Assembly: GCF_000350225.1 (NCBI RefSeq)
Contig: NW_005179175.1
Span: 1 to 64,000 of the forward strand
Reading direction: 5' to 3'
Length of the DNA: 64,000 nucleotides
Origin: Chondrus crispus
Taxonomy: Eukaryota > Rhodophyta > Florideophyceae > Gigartinales > Gigartinaceae
Shown: positions 1 through 10,682 of the stretch, one piece after another
Numbering within the stretch: the first letter of the stretch is position 1
Layout: the number at the start of each line of letters is the position of its first letter
The notes under the pieces: model-generated
Told to the model about the DNA's origin: nothing
The model's input: the letters and a program-made list of their open reading frames with translations, nothing else
Databases searched by the model: none
Program-made: the position numbers and the translations under genes

Positions 1-1926
1 TGGCGGCTACGTCTGGCTGAATACGATTTCACCATTCAGTACCGCCCCGGACGCGTGCATCAGGTGCCCGATGCCCTGTCACGACTCGTGTCGCCGAAGG
101 TCGCCGATGACCTTCGCTCCACCGTCGAGGTGGATGACGACATCCCCACTTTCGACGGTGGCACGACAGTTCGAGACGTATCGAACGAGCTCGCGGACCA
201 CGCTTGTACCGCGAGCTGTGATCATCAGGCCGTCCATGTCTTCGTAACGACACGGAATCAAGCCGAAGCCCGAACAAGGTCGCGCGCACGGACGCGCGAC
301 GAACCGCGAGGTGACGACGAAGACCCCGCTCTCCAAGGACCCAATTCGTTTTGGGAGGAGAACGACGAGTTCGACGTCGCCGACATCCAGCGCGCCGAAG
401 ACCCCGAGGCCGGCGCGCTCGACTCCCCGGTCGCCCCACCGCAGGACGACCTTCCGGCCCCTCTTACGATAGAGGAGATAGCCGAGGAGCAACGCGTGGA
501 TGACTTCTGCCAAACCGTTTTGGCACGACAGTCAGAGTCCCGGGACTCCGCGTTCTTCGAGGACCACCAAGGGGTGCTCAAGCGGAGACACCCCTTCGAC
601 CCTGATATCGTACAGGTGGTGGTACCTCGGACGCTTCGCGCCAGGCTCCTTCGCCTGTGCCACAACCCGGCCATCGCGGGGCACCCGGGCCAGAACCGTA
701 TGTACTACGCACTTCGACGCGAGTACTACTGGCCCCACCTGGCTGCAGACGTAGCAGCCACGGTGCGAGGGTGTCGAACCTGCGCGATGAACCGGGTGAA
801 GCTGAGGAAACATCTCAACCGATTGAGATTGTTTCCAGCTACGAGGCCCCTCGAGAGCCTCGCGATCGACATCTTGGGGCCGCTCCCCAAGACGAAGACA
901 GGAAAACGGTTCCTGCTCGTGATTACGGACCGCTTCAGTAAGCTAACGCAAGTCGTTGCGCTCCGCACGATAACAGCGCACACGGTCGCAGTTGCGTTCT
1001 GCGACTCGTGGGTGTTCAAGTATGGCGTCCCTCGCACGTTGCTTTCGGACAACGGCCCTCAGTTTAATGCCAAGTTCTTCCACAGCACGTGCCGCGTTCT
1101 AGGGATAACGAATTTGTACACTTCGGCGTACCATCCCCAGACGAACGGACAAGTCGAGCGTTATAACCGAACAATCGCCTCGATGCTGCGGAACTACGTG
1201 GGTGAACACCAGGACGACTGGGATGTGTACGTGGGGCCGCTTACGTATGCGTACAACTCCCACGTACATCGCACCACACGCACCACGCCGTTTGAGCTCG
1301 TGCTCAGCAGGCCACCGCCGGAGTTCTCTCTCCGACGGGCGGACGGCGACGCGCCCCCTTCCGATAGGGGGAACCAACGTGCCGAGTTCCTCAAGACCTT
1401 GGATTCGACTATCCAGAAGGCCTACCGGAGCCTGCGTCGGACGCAGGCTCGCTACAAGCGCGACTTCGATAAGCGCATACGACGTATTAATTCCCGGCTC
1501 CGTCCCGGAGAATACGTATATCTCAACCCCACCGATGGGGCTAAGACATCGAACAAGCTCGCCTCGCCCGCTGTCGGACCCTACCGCGTGCTCGCCAATG
1601 ACCGCCGAACCATCACGATCGATCGTGATGGGGTCACCGAGCGAGTCTCCGCCGACCGCTGCGTGTACGCGCCGCCTCCGATAGACGCGCCACGAGCAAG
1701 TACGACGACCCCGCGGGACCTCGCCGATAAGGTCACCGCGGGAACGCAGTATGCCGTCGAACGGCTACTGAGACATCGAGTTATGGAAGACGGAACCACG
1801 GAGTTCCTCATCAAGTGGGCGGATTACGACGCGCCCACTTGGACTGCGCGGACTCACGTCCCGGAGGAGTTGGTGTCTCGTTACGCCCAACGCCTCCGGA
1901 GACGTACCGGCAGAGACCTCACCTAA
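1..1926 (+). CDS. Ty3/gypsy pol, 3' part (RNase H end, integrase, chromodomain), element A
   Basis: The frame is open from base 1, so the 5' end lies outside the window; 641 residues are visible. Order: the tail of RNase H (YRPGRVHQVPDALSRL, about residues 14-29), an integrase H2C2 zinc-binding domain (His near 221-227, CRTC near 259-262), and the integrase core with Asp290, Asp350 and Glu386, the last in QTNGQVERYN. The D-to-E spacing of 35 residues is the family norm. A C-terminal chromodomain (about 583-630, with FLIKWADYDAPTWT) follows. In the chromovirus group this domain reads chromatin marks and steers integration. All catalytic residues are present and there is no stop, so this part looks intact. 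A polypurine tract follows 20-35 bases after the stop, yet the 3' LTR lies 5.9 kb further on. Family assignment is secure; host origin is not known. Confidence 0.95.
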   Translation, partial: WRLRLAEYDFTIQYRPGRVHQVPDALSRLVSPKVADDLRSTVEVDDDIPTFDGGTTVRDVSNELADHACTASCDHQAVHVFVTTRNQAEARTRSRARTRDEPRGDDEDPALQGPNSFWEENDEFDVADIQRAEDPEAGALDSPVAPPQDDLPAPLTIEEIAEEQRVDDFCQTVLARQSESRDSAFFEDHQGVLKRRHPFDPDIVQVVVPRTLRARLLRLCHNPAIAGHPGQNRMYYALRREYYWPHLAADVAATVRGCRTCAMNRVKLRKHLNRLRLFPATRPLESLAIDILGPLPKTKTGKRFLLVITDRFSKLTQVVALRTITAHTVAVAFCDSWVFKYGVPRTLLSDNGPQFNAKFFHSTCRVLGITNLYTSAYHPQTNGQVERYNRTIASMLRNYVGEHQDDWDVYVGPLTYAYNSHVHRTTRTTPFELVLSRPPPEFSLRRADGDAPPSDRGNQRAEFLKTLDSTIQKAYRSLRRTQARYKRDFDKRIRRINSRLRPGEYVYLNPTDGAKTSNKLASPAVGPYRVLANDRRTITIDRDGVTERVSADRCVYAPPPIDAPRASTTTPRDLADKVTAGTQYAVERLLRHRVMEDGTTEFLIKWADYDAPTWTARTHVPEELVSRYAQRLRRRTGRDLT

Positions 1927-4900
1927 ACCGTGAACGCGGACGTTCACGCTTAAGGGGGGGGCCCTCAACCGCTCCTTCGCGGATTAACCCCAGCCTGCAC
2001 GAACAGACTAAAACGGGAAGCGAAGGAGGTCGGCAGACCCTATCGGAGGGTCACAACCGGGGACGCGTTCAAGTCAAGTCGTCTTGACTTCTCGGACGTC
2101 AAGGACGCGAGACATAAGAACAGGACAGTACGAACTGCCTGAAAAAATGTTGGGCCCTCGTAATGACCGACATTACGAGGACCGCGAAACCCGCTTCGGA
2201 TCGGAAAAGTCGGACGACCCCCCCCGAACAGGATTGCCGGACGATCCGTTAAGTCCAGCAACCACGGCGAGGAGGGGCGCCCAACGAACAAGGAGATCAA
2301 CAGTGGGATCACGAGAGCCCTCGGTGGGCAGAGTAAGCGACCAAGAATGCCCGTCGCTTCGGTCTCGGTATAACCGAGAAGGGGGAGGCTCACGTCGAGC
2401 TTTCCATCAGCACCCGCGTCGGAGAGCCCGGCAGAAGACCGGATCATGACCCTCCCGGTGTGGGTCGTGCGCGAGGAAGCGCGCAACACGCGTCGGCAGA
2501 TGCACAGACGAGCGAGGCTGCATTCGCCACAGCAGTAGCGAGGATAGTTATGGAAGGAGGGGTAAGCGAAAGCAACTCAGCCTGAGGGGCACTAGTATAT
2601 ACGCACAGACGCGAGACACCCCAAAACCGCCGCCGACACATGCCCCATATTAGGGAAAATTACGGGGGATGAGAACGCGGCACGTGAGCGAGTGCGCGCC
2701 ATGCTCCAACACCGGTTGCGTCATCACCAAATCACCCCGCCACCACCCCCTGAAAATAACGAAAAAATTAACGGGGCAATTACACCCGCACGCGCATGGC
2801 GTATGGGGGTACTGTACGCCGGGCGACAAGCAAGAGCAAACCCGGACGGCGCTGCCCGAGGGTACAACGAATGAGCGCGTGAGTAACGCATGCGGCGCAA
2901 CAGATGATCGCCCGAAAACGACTACGGGAAGCGCGGGCCGGCGCTGACTAAGGGCGACCCTCCCCCAGGAGAAGCCCAACGCGCCGAACGAATAACGCGC
3001 GGAAGGAAAGGGCTCGCTGAGGGAGACCGAGGTGGGGACGTAGAACGCGGTGTTGGCGCCGACGCCGCCGCCACAGTTCAGGAGACAATGGACAATTTCG
3101 GTTCGGATGACGAGGTCCACGGAGGGGCATGCAGAGCGCGCCCCCGTCAAGCGCCGTCAAGTGGCCACGCAATCAGGAGGAGGTAGCTCAGGCTACCACG
3201 GTCCGCAGGCTGCAGACGCCAGCACCCCCTCCTCGACCGCGGCATCATGGGGACGCCGTATGAATGCGAATCACACAACACGAACGCGTATTCGAGAACG
3301 CAACACGCGGTCGCTACGCACGCGAGCCAAACACGACGCCTACACACCCCCTTTTCCCTTCCACGGCACTGAATCTGACATCTTGTTCTGTGCGCGCGGC
3401 AGGGACCAAGAGAAGATCGTTCGCCACCGCCGACCATGGCCGCCGCGAGAAATCCTGCGCACCGCGCGCCCGCGTACGCGACGACCAAGAGGGGCGGGAG
3501 CACCGTCTGAGCAAGCCCCCCCGGGAGACAAGTCGAAGATTGATGAAACACACAACCCACGCCCAGGCTCACACGAGGCTAGGGGAATATGCATGGCCCT
3601 CTGCCAAGCAAAGAAGGCGACAGAGTGCCGTTTCCAACGCCTCCCTAGGGAAAAGCCCAACGAACTCGCCGGAGATGATTTGATGCGATGGCTCGATCAG
3701 GGTCGGACAAGACGGCTGCTTTCTTATTTTCGTTGCCTCATAGCCGCGACGCACCCCCTCGTGTGATGTCTACCGCGTCACTAAAGAAGGGACCACGCGC
3801 GCTTTTCGGGGCGTCAACACCAGAGCTTGTGCTCCGAACTCAAACGTTTCGTAAGTGGCCTTCGAAGTACATTATCAGTGCAACATCGGGACGTTTGCTC
3901 AACTCCTGGCCTAGAGGAGAGCAAAAGGTGCGCTTACGCTGTCTACCGCAGAACCCACAGTGTCCTACGAAGCGTATGGGCTGATTGACGGATTCTAGCA
4001 GGGCAGACAACCACTGGGCTTTGGAAACTAGGCAAAGGTTTGACGGAAATTATTGAGGAGGGACAAATGATCCCGCTATCCGCCAACATGCCACATGCGC
4101 TTGCTGGAAGCTCGCGAATTAGATTCGGCGAGAGGGTAGCAATGGTGAGTTTTGATGCTGATACGGGAGTGTCCCCGACCTTAGCAGTCGCATGTTTGGC
4201 ACGTGAGCGAAGGATGCGAAGGACAGTGTGCGACACGCCTGGTCCAACGAAATTCGAATGAGGAACGGAGGTTGGTACTCAGTATGACGAACCTCCCTCG
4301 CAGTGCTGAGTCCCCCACAGAGCGCCCTGTAAGGACGCACGGAGAAGGGAGCACCGGGGAACTACTGCCGGCTCGAACGGCGACTTTCGAGTCGCCCCGC
4401 TCAGGCACGGGAGGGAACGTCGGGAGTAATTATGATAGTAAGGAAGGAACGCGGGCAGAGACCCACGGCCCGAACAGCTGCCCCAGGGACGACTCCCCGG
4501 CGCAGGTCGCCCTCTGCACGCGAAGAATAGAACTGGGTCGGCGGCCCCACAGAGAAGGGAGCTCATTCGATGCCTCCCCGCGGTCGGGAAACGCGGAGGG
4601 GCGAGGACAATCGCCCTAGCGGGAGTTATCGAAACTCAGAAAGTCTAAGGGCGGACTGAGACAGAAAAAGAGTACAGAAGTTTCTGTGCGCTGTGGACCA
4701 GGTACGAGGGGATAGTGACGGACGTAGTAGAGCAACTCGTCAACGCAACCGTGCCTCGCATCATACGGTGGGTCCCCCGTAAGGGGGGGAGACGACAAGA
4801 GGAACGAGCTCGCCCCACACGCCCCTCAAGCCAGGCGGGAGAGTCGGGAGTGTTTCAGCCAATGGGAGCTCGTTAATTTTAGCAGAAGCGCGGCTCTCCC

Positions 4901-5141
4901 GTAGAGGAGCGACGTCACTCGAACCGAGGCACAGGGTCAGGAGCGCCCTCGTCCCGAAGGCGAGGGACGCCAGATAGAATACGGACTTCGCGTCCCCGCG
5001 CACTCGCCCGCGGGCGGACGGTGCCGCCAATGAGGCGACTGCCGCGGGCGTAGGAGAAAGACTCGCGAGGAATTGCCTTAGGGGCTTTACGGGAAAGGAA
5101 AGGACTAGGGATGTCGAGGGCCGGTCGCTACGCTGGCCTGC
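1927..5141. other. Unassigned 3' region of gypsy element A
   Basis: This is GC-rich sequence between pol and the antisense ORF-X. It starts with a polypurine tract (1949-1961) inside a 30-bp block that recurs at 7758-7787. The short ORFs here show no recognisable domain and look like chance openings. One hairpin (about 4942-4972, CCCTCG paired with CGAGGG) resembles a unit of the hairpin array at 15566-16440. Nothing else in this stretch could be assigned. Confidence 0.5.
1934..1963 (+). repeat. Polypurine-tract block, copy 1 (just after pol)
   Basis: The block reads ACGCGGACGT, a short variable part, then CGCTTAAGGGGGGGGCC. It matches 7758-7787 at 28 of 30 positions. A run of eight G after TTAA is a typical plus-strand primer. 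In ordinary gypsy elements it would touch the 3' LTR; here it touches an added module instead. Confidence 0.7.
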
Positions 5142-7731
5142 TCAACGGTTCGCACCGTTGGAGGGCACCGACGACCCGGAGGCACGCCTTTCCGGGGGGC
5201 GGTAGCTGGGGTGCGACGGCACGTCCGACTCCACCTCGTCGAGGGGCGGAAGCGCTATCTCCGGGTGGGAGGACCACCCCGGACGCGACTTGGGCGGGAC
5301 GGCTGGTCCGCCAACCACCGAGGAGTCGTGCGCACGTCTCTCATAGGGATCCCGAAGTTGAGGGAGAGGCACGTGTGTAGGGGAAGCCCGAAGGTCGTCT
5401 CGCTCCAGGCGATATCGATCGCGCTCGGCCGATAACTGCTGTAGCATGCTGCTCTGGCGCGACGCCGATTCACGAAGGGTCTCGATTTCTCCCTGGGCAT
5501 GGCGGAGCTGTGCACCGAGGCGACGAGCCTCGTCACTCCGCTCTATGTACCAACCGGCCAGTGTTCGGAGCAGACCTCCAACTTGCCAAACTCGGCCGAC
5601 CGAACGGCCCAGAGCGCGGATCACCCCTGGGATAGCAATGATCTCGTCGTGACTCAGATCAAGGCTGCACGTGGTCTTGGGACTCACGTCACGACAGGAG
5701 TCGGCCCCAAGAGGGGGCGAGAGAACCGACGGAGCGTCTACCGCGGCACTGTACCCCTCCCCCGAAGGGAAGAAGGGAATGCGTGGGGAACGTGCATCTC
5801 GGAAGGCGACAGACGGAGCTTCGCCATCCGAATCGCGGTACCGCTTCCGGCGCGCGGCTCGGGCAACGGACCCCACGCCTCCCTTACTCCGGGAAGGAGC
5901 CGACCCGAGCGGACTGGGACGCGCTACGAAAGCATCCCCTTTCCAATCGTAGATCACGTAGAGGCTCCGGGTGCTGGTTGTGTAATCGGTCCAAGAACGC
6001 CGATTGCGCTCGGGCACCGCCACGGCGCGGTGCATAAGATCGAGAACCATGGAGTAGGACCATGGGACGTGCGGGGAGCCGCGCTCCATGGGGTGCAAGG
6101 TCAGGTCGGGAAGCGACGGCGCGACCCGGCCAAGGAAGGACAGCATGCCAACGGGCTGTACGAAAGCCCTACCATGCAATGACACCTCGTCCATGAAGGC
6201 GGGGCATAGGGACCACGCCCATTCGCACTCGAAATTGTAGACAAGCTCCGCGTAAGCCGGGTGTACCGGGTCATTACAAGCGAAGCCAAAGTGTCTCAGA
6301 GTGTAGGGGAGTAACGGATGCACCCCTAACGACGGGAGTGCCTCCCCTATAACCGCGGGAAGCTCGGGAAAGTCGCTCCGGGACAGACCGGGGGCGAACG
6401 CGGCTGACGGGAAGACGCGTCCGTCTTCCTCAGCAGCGTTGCGATACGCGGACCAATCGGTTGGCGCCAACGCGATGTGGTGAAGGCGCATCAGGGAACA
6501 GGCCGATTTTTGAAGGGCCGCCCGAGCCTTCGAATGGGCACGAGTACGGGAGCTGACGTATAGCCCCGATACCTCCGAAAGTACGAAACGACGGGGATCC
6601 CGGGGGCCCCGATGGAAGAGGTACGTCGACATCCGGTCGACGTACTCGGCCTCCTCTACACTATAGACGAACGTCCTGTCGCCGGGTATCTCGTCCGGAA
6701 TTTGATAGGGGGCACCGTCGCCCTCAGATAGCAAGCGCCCTAAGGCCAGGGACGCCTCCTCAGCTCGGCCACCTGCGTATATGGTGCGGATCCGGAGTAG
6801 ATCAGGTCGCAAACTCGCTCGCGCCAAGAGTTCACCGACGGTGATGCCCGACCGCGCGTGGCGACGCCACGCGTAGTTTAGGCGACTGAGCGGTAGCGGA
6901 ATCGACCGCTCCAAGGGGACGCCCAGCCACTGCGTGGAGGTGTCGGACACCCTCCTCCACGACCCTGCCGAGCCGGGAAAAAGGCGTCGGCGCCCCGGGA
7001 CGCCGACAACTACCAGTGGCCCCGTGAGAGCCCTCGACGGGACGGTACGAACCATCCCTCGGCCATACCGCGAGCTCCCCATCGTGCGAATCACTCGCGC
7101 CACCGACGGGCGCAGCCAACGGCGGAGCGACGGGCGGCGGCGAGGGATCCAACTCCTCGGATACTGTAGAGGCTCGGGTTTCTCGAGGCTTTCGGAGAGG
7201 CCTCGGAGGCCACCAGAGCGGCGGCGCGGAAGGGTTGAGAGCGGCCGAAGGCGACCGCGATGCCACCTCCTCGACGGGGGTGGGGTGACCCATGGTCGGG
7301 GAGCGGACGACCGGTGCGTCCGATCCAATCCCAAGGGGCGCCAGAGGACGCGCGGGGGTGCCCTCAGAGGTAGTGAGGGGCGACATATAGATGACGTAAG
7401 GACGCGGGCCAAGCCAGCAGACGAGGGAGTAAGCCGGCTCTCGGGTACAGAAAGAAAAGGGTGCCTGCCAAGTCGGATGCAGAAGAACAGACCCCTCCGA
7501 AGGGAGGGACGAGTCGACGCTCAAGGCGAGCCCAGAGGGGGCACGCGCGACCGAACGGCAGAAAACAGCTGACGGCAACGAAGGGGAGGCGAGGTCTCGG
7601 GACGCCAGAGAGAGGGGCGATAGATCGACCCGCGCGCAAACGAGGCCGGAGCGGGACACCGAGAATGCCGACCCAAGAGCGGGGTCGTGGGAGGGAGTAG
7701 AAGGGACCGTATCGATTATACGGTCAACCAT
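5142..7731 (-). pseudogene. ORF-X copy A: long antisense ORF in gypsy element A
   Basis: Function not recognised. The protein lies on the strand opposite to pol, between pol and the 3' LTR, and its first ATG (7731) is about 58 bases from that LTR. The N-terminal part (Ser/Pro/Ala-rich) is in one frame. The rest is in a second frame (7412-5142, 756 codons), so at least one frameshift lies near 7000-7100. Visible features are a conserved globular middle (PDEIPGDRTF, GLYVSSR, ALQKSACSLMRL, ECEWAWSLC), a basic nuclear-signal-like stretch ARRKRYRD near residue 520, and a coiled coil near 626-676. Copy B (12963-15074, on the + strand next to a gypsy LTR on the - strand) shares all of these blocks in the same order, which argues for a real gene family. 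It could be a captured host gene or an antisense accessory protein of the element. Confidence 0.75.
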
Positions 7732-7757
7732 GATTCGCGCTCTGCGAGCACCCGTGG

Positions 7758-7788
7758 ACGCGGACGTCCCCGCTTAAGGGGGGGGCCG
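7758..7788 (+). promoter_or_regulatory. Polypurine tract of gypsy element A, copy 2 (at the 3' LTR)
   Basis: CGCTTAAGGGGGGGGCCG ends directly at the LTR start TGTAGCATAA. This is the plus-strand priming site. It duplicates the block at 1934-1963. Confidence 0.85.
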
Positions 7789-8461
7789 TGTAGCATAACC
7801 CCCCCCCTGGGGCTTTATTTTAGATTAGATCAACTCAGAATCGGATCGGTTACTGTAGAGCTCGATGCTCTACAGTACCACCACGTGTAACCCCGAGTAC
7901 AGGGGGCGCACGTGTACACGTGTACGCGCGGGACCGAAGAGCGCACACACACACGTGTACTGTCAGCCCCGATGGCTGACAGTATTACAGTGTCGACCGA
8001 CCGCTACAGTACGTCGCTACAGTACATCGGTACTGTACTATTATGATAGGTTATTATGTACATTAAATATGGAGCGGACCGGCGGCGGGGGGAGGAGGAC
8101 AAGCACGGACTTGTCACCCACCGACCGTCAAGGTCCGACTTCCCGCTTATTCTAAGGTAGCGTTCGCTAACTACCTTAGAGCGGCACCGAGCGCGGGTTG
8201 AGGACGCGCGCGGTACGCCCACGAGCCGGCTCCGCCTCCGCCCGTCGGTACTGGATCGTCACCCAGTACCGCGCCGGGGCGTCGAGGCGTCGAACCGCTC
8301 GCGCGTACCGGCGTCCTCCCCGTTCCCGCTCTACCACGCTACCCGGGCCCGCTGCCCGGTGCCGTTAGCTGGTGTCCCGCTTCACCCCCGTCTTCCCGTT
8401 CGGACGGGGTCTACGTCGAGCTGTGCATACACCCCTCTCCGTTGGGGGTGTTTATGCTACA
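7789..8461 (+). mobile_element. 3' LTR of gypsy element A (673 bp)
   Basis: It begins TGTAGCATAA and ends TTATGCTACA, a perfect 10-bp terminal inverted repeat. A polypurine tract precedes it, and copia RNase H sequence follows directly, so A is inserted in a copia element. Its sequence matches the LTR at 16622-17289 over its length. It contains three hairpins: CTGTAGAGC with GCTCTACAG (7851-7877), TACTGTCAGCC with GGCTGACAGTA (7959-about 7985), and GGTACTGG with CCAGTACC (about 8250-8270). It also has several ACACGTGT or CACGTG boxes. Confidence 0.95.
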
Positions 8462-9025
8462 CAATACCTGGGATCAACGCGCGACGAGGGGATACTGATG
8501 CCAGCGTCAAACGGGCAACAAGTCCACATCAACGGATACTCGGACGCTGACTACGCCAACGACCAAACAACACGGCAGTCAATAACAGGCTGTATCACGT
8601 TGGTCAACGGAGCGCCCGTGCAATGGCTAGCGAAGCAGCAACCGGTAGTCGCAAAGAGCACGTGCGAGGCAGAGTACATTGCGGCAGCAGAAGCTGCCAC
8701 TCTAACAATCTGGCTCCACCAACTGCTCAAAGAAACGACACTGCCAACTGCCAGCCCCAAGCTACATGTAGACAACACCGCCGCCGTCCACATGGCGAAA
8801 AATATGGGCGCAACACGACACCGCAAGTGTATCGACGTAAGATATTACTACCTGCAAGATCGAGTGCAAAAAGGGGAACTGACCATTCTACGCATACCGA
8901 CAACAGAACAGTATGCAGATATATTCACCAAACCACTAAAGGCGACACTGTACGCAACGCACACACACAACGTACAGATATTTCCACTGCCAACACGGGC
9001 GCACCAGCCCTCGCATCGGGGGGAG
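8462..9025 (+). pseudogene. Copia-3 RNase H fragment (end of a Ty1/copia pol)
   Basis: Reading on directly from the gypsy LTR, the frame encodes the end of a copia polyprotein. It shows the RT/RNase H connection (QYLGSTRDEGI), then RNase H motifs GYSDADYA, STCEAEYIA and VDNTAAVHM, and the usual FTKPL near the C-terminus. It differs clearly from the copia-1 and copia-2 proteins elsewhere in the window, so it is a third family. It is cut at its 5' side by insertion of gypsy A; the rest should lie left of the window. A G-rich tract (9016-9025) precedes its LTR. Confidence 0.9.
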
Positions 9026-9237
9026 TGTGGTTCCATCCAGAAACCACAACAGACGCTCAGCCAGCGTGCACACGCGCCACAACAAAGAACCGCAAATGGT
9101 TCCCTCCACCGTCAAGTAAGCAAAGCACACACGATAAGGCACAGTCATTAGGTCACGCTACTCACATTTTCAGTAAAACCACCGCCGGCCGCTCGCTCTC
9201 CAGAGGATCGGGGGTCATCGGTGTTCCTGGAACCACA
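9026..9237 (+). mobile_element. 3' LTR of copia-3 (212 bp)
   Basis: It starts TGTGGTTCC and ends GGAACCACA, a perfect 9-bp inverted repeat, and directly follows the polypurine tract of the RNase H fragment. The next five bases, ATAAT, would be one copy of the target-site duplication; the other copy is outside the window. Confidence 0.8.
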
Positions 9238-9244
9238 ATAATTA

Positions 9245-9295
9245 TGTTGGGACGGGCATGGTTATGTTGGGACGGGCACTGAGCCCGTCCCAACA
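9245..9295. repeat. Short direct and inverted repeat with hairpin
   Basis: TGTTGGGACGGGC occurs at 9245-9257 and again at 9265-9277. The second copy faces its perfect inverse (9283-9295) across a five-base loop. It could be a MITE end, a transcript hairpin or chance; no function is assigned. Confidence 0.6.
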
Positions 9296-9900
9296 CAACA
9301 GAGCGTTTGACGTCGCTTCTTGCGGGCTTCTTGACGATAGGCTTCAAACAGGGCTCGTTTGTCACGGCGCAGTGCCTCTGGACCGTGCGGTCGTGGTCGT
9401 CATCCACAGCGCAGCGGTGTGCATTGTTGGTTGGTAACTGGGGGGTTTTCTGTTGTCCTCCCTCCCCCCGGCCGCTTCGGCGGCAGCCTCCAGTACCCTT
9501 TTATTTTTTACGGCGCGCGCCTCCAGAAATGCCCACCATCAAGTCTAAAAAATCATAAAATTTAGCACATCTAAAAATTTGTAATCTTTTGCTAATTTCT
9601 CCACACTCACACGACTCTCCCTCCAGCGCAGCGCCCGGCGCTGCCTACCGCATATAAGCACACCACCGCACTGTGCTTCGACCTCGCTCTCGCTCCCAAT
9701 ACCGGGTACCTTCAACCCTCGCGTTCTTCACTGCTCGCGTATGCTCTTTGCCCTTCGCTCTCGTTTCCCACTCGGCTCTTTTGACACCGAGCCGCGCGCC
9801 TCTGATTCTGCCTTTCTCCTCAACCGGACCGGTCCTGCGCATCGAGACGTGTATAGGTGGGGCAATTCGCCGTGCATACTCTTCGCCCCCCCTTTAGAGA
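9296..9900 (+). promoter_or_regulatory. Putative upstream region of the H3-tail-like ORF
   Basis: No coding sequence was recognised. A TATA-like CATATAAGC sits at 9651-9659, followed by a C/T-rich stretch up to the ATG at 9901. This fits a host-type promoter and leader but is only suggestive. Confidence 0.3.
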
Positions 9901-10682
9901 ATGGCCAAGACGAAGCAGAAAGCTCGTCGCAGTAGTGGTGTCAAAGCTCCTCTAAAGTCCCTGGAAATTAAAGCCGCATGGCGGTCGACGCTCGACCCTT
10001 GTGGTAGTCTGAGCGATCTACTGTCTTCTCGAACAGACATTTTCAAGATGTCCAAGTCCAGTACCAATGTTCATCGGTTCGATCACCATATATGAGTGGT
10101 ACAAAGCCGCTAGCGCTTCGACGTTACTGAGGGCGAGTTTCGCGAGATTCTAGGTAAACACATAGCTGCGCGCCTTTCACGGCTTCCGGATGATGACCTT
10201 TCTCTCTCCGATCTGGTCCGCTTGAGCCTGATGGAGTCTGTCAATGACGAATGCAGGTACGGGACCTTCAGCTACGATGAATGGAACATCGAACGCATCT
10301 ACTTCGACGAAGACAAGGATATCTACTTTGAGGTTGACGAGGCAACAAAATTTCCTCATCTCATCCTTCTGTACCTTTTGAAGATCATGGGCCCCGGCGA
10401 CTCCACCGAACACGTCACCTCACAAAATAACTTCCATTTCGGTGGCCTCCACCGCGTCTTGGCCTATATCAAAGTTGACAGATTCTGCCACGGCCGCCCT
10501 GGTCGTGTTCTCAAGATGTCCTTCAGTCGGGCCCGTGCATTCAAAAGCTCTGCCAGGCAATGTGTTCTTCAATTCTCAGCCACTGTCAAGTTCCGGGATG
10601 CCTCCGACTCTTGTATGCAGGGTGCTTTGTGCAACGCTATTCACATACTTGGACATACCGACCTGGCGGAGGCCCTACTAGA
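9901..10682 (+). pseudogene. Broken ORF with histone H3-tail-like N-terminus
   Basis: The ORF starts MAKTKQKARRSSGVKAP and continues KSLEIKAAWRS. By eye 18 of the first 29 residues equal canonical H3. H3 positions K4, K14, K18 and K23 are kept, R2 is Lys, and K9 and K27 are Arg. After residue 64 an in-frame TGA (10093) and then a TAG (10111) interrupt it. The same frame stays open to 10682 with an acidic region and a basic, Ser/Arg-rich C-terminal part. Gypsy LTR B starts at 10683 and supplies the final codons, so the true end is lost. The remainder is not recognised as the H3 fold. It may be a decayed host chromatin gene or a tail mimic; the H3-like start is the only firm part. Confidence 0.5.

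Noticed and set aside
2650..3766. Overlapping 140-240-codon ORFs on both strands after gypsy pol
   Set aside because: GC-rich sequence opens all frames; no motif, no homologue in element B, no start context.
1..8461. Elements A and C as two halves of one gypsy element
   Set aside because: They share the LTR family, but copia-3, possible host DNA and element B lie between them, and the order (A's 3' end left of C's 5' end) does not fit a single insertion.
10490..10682. Histone H2A-like match (SRARAFKSSAR, then LQF) in the H3-tail-like ORF
   Set aside because: Only a few residues match and the following fold residues do not; too weak to claim.
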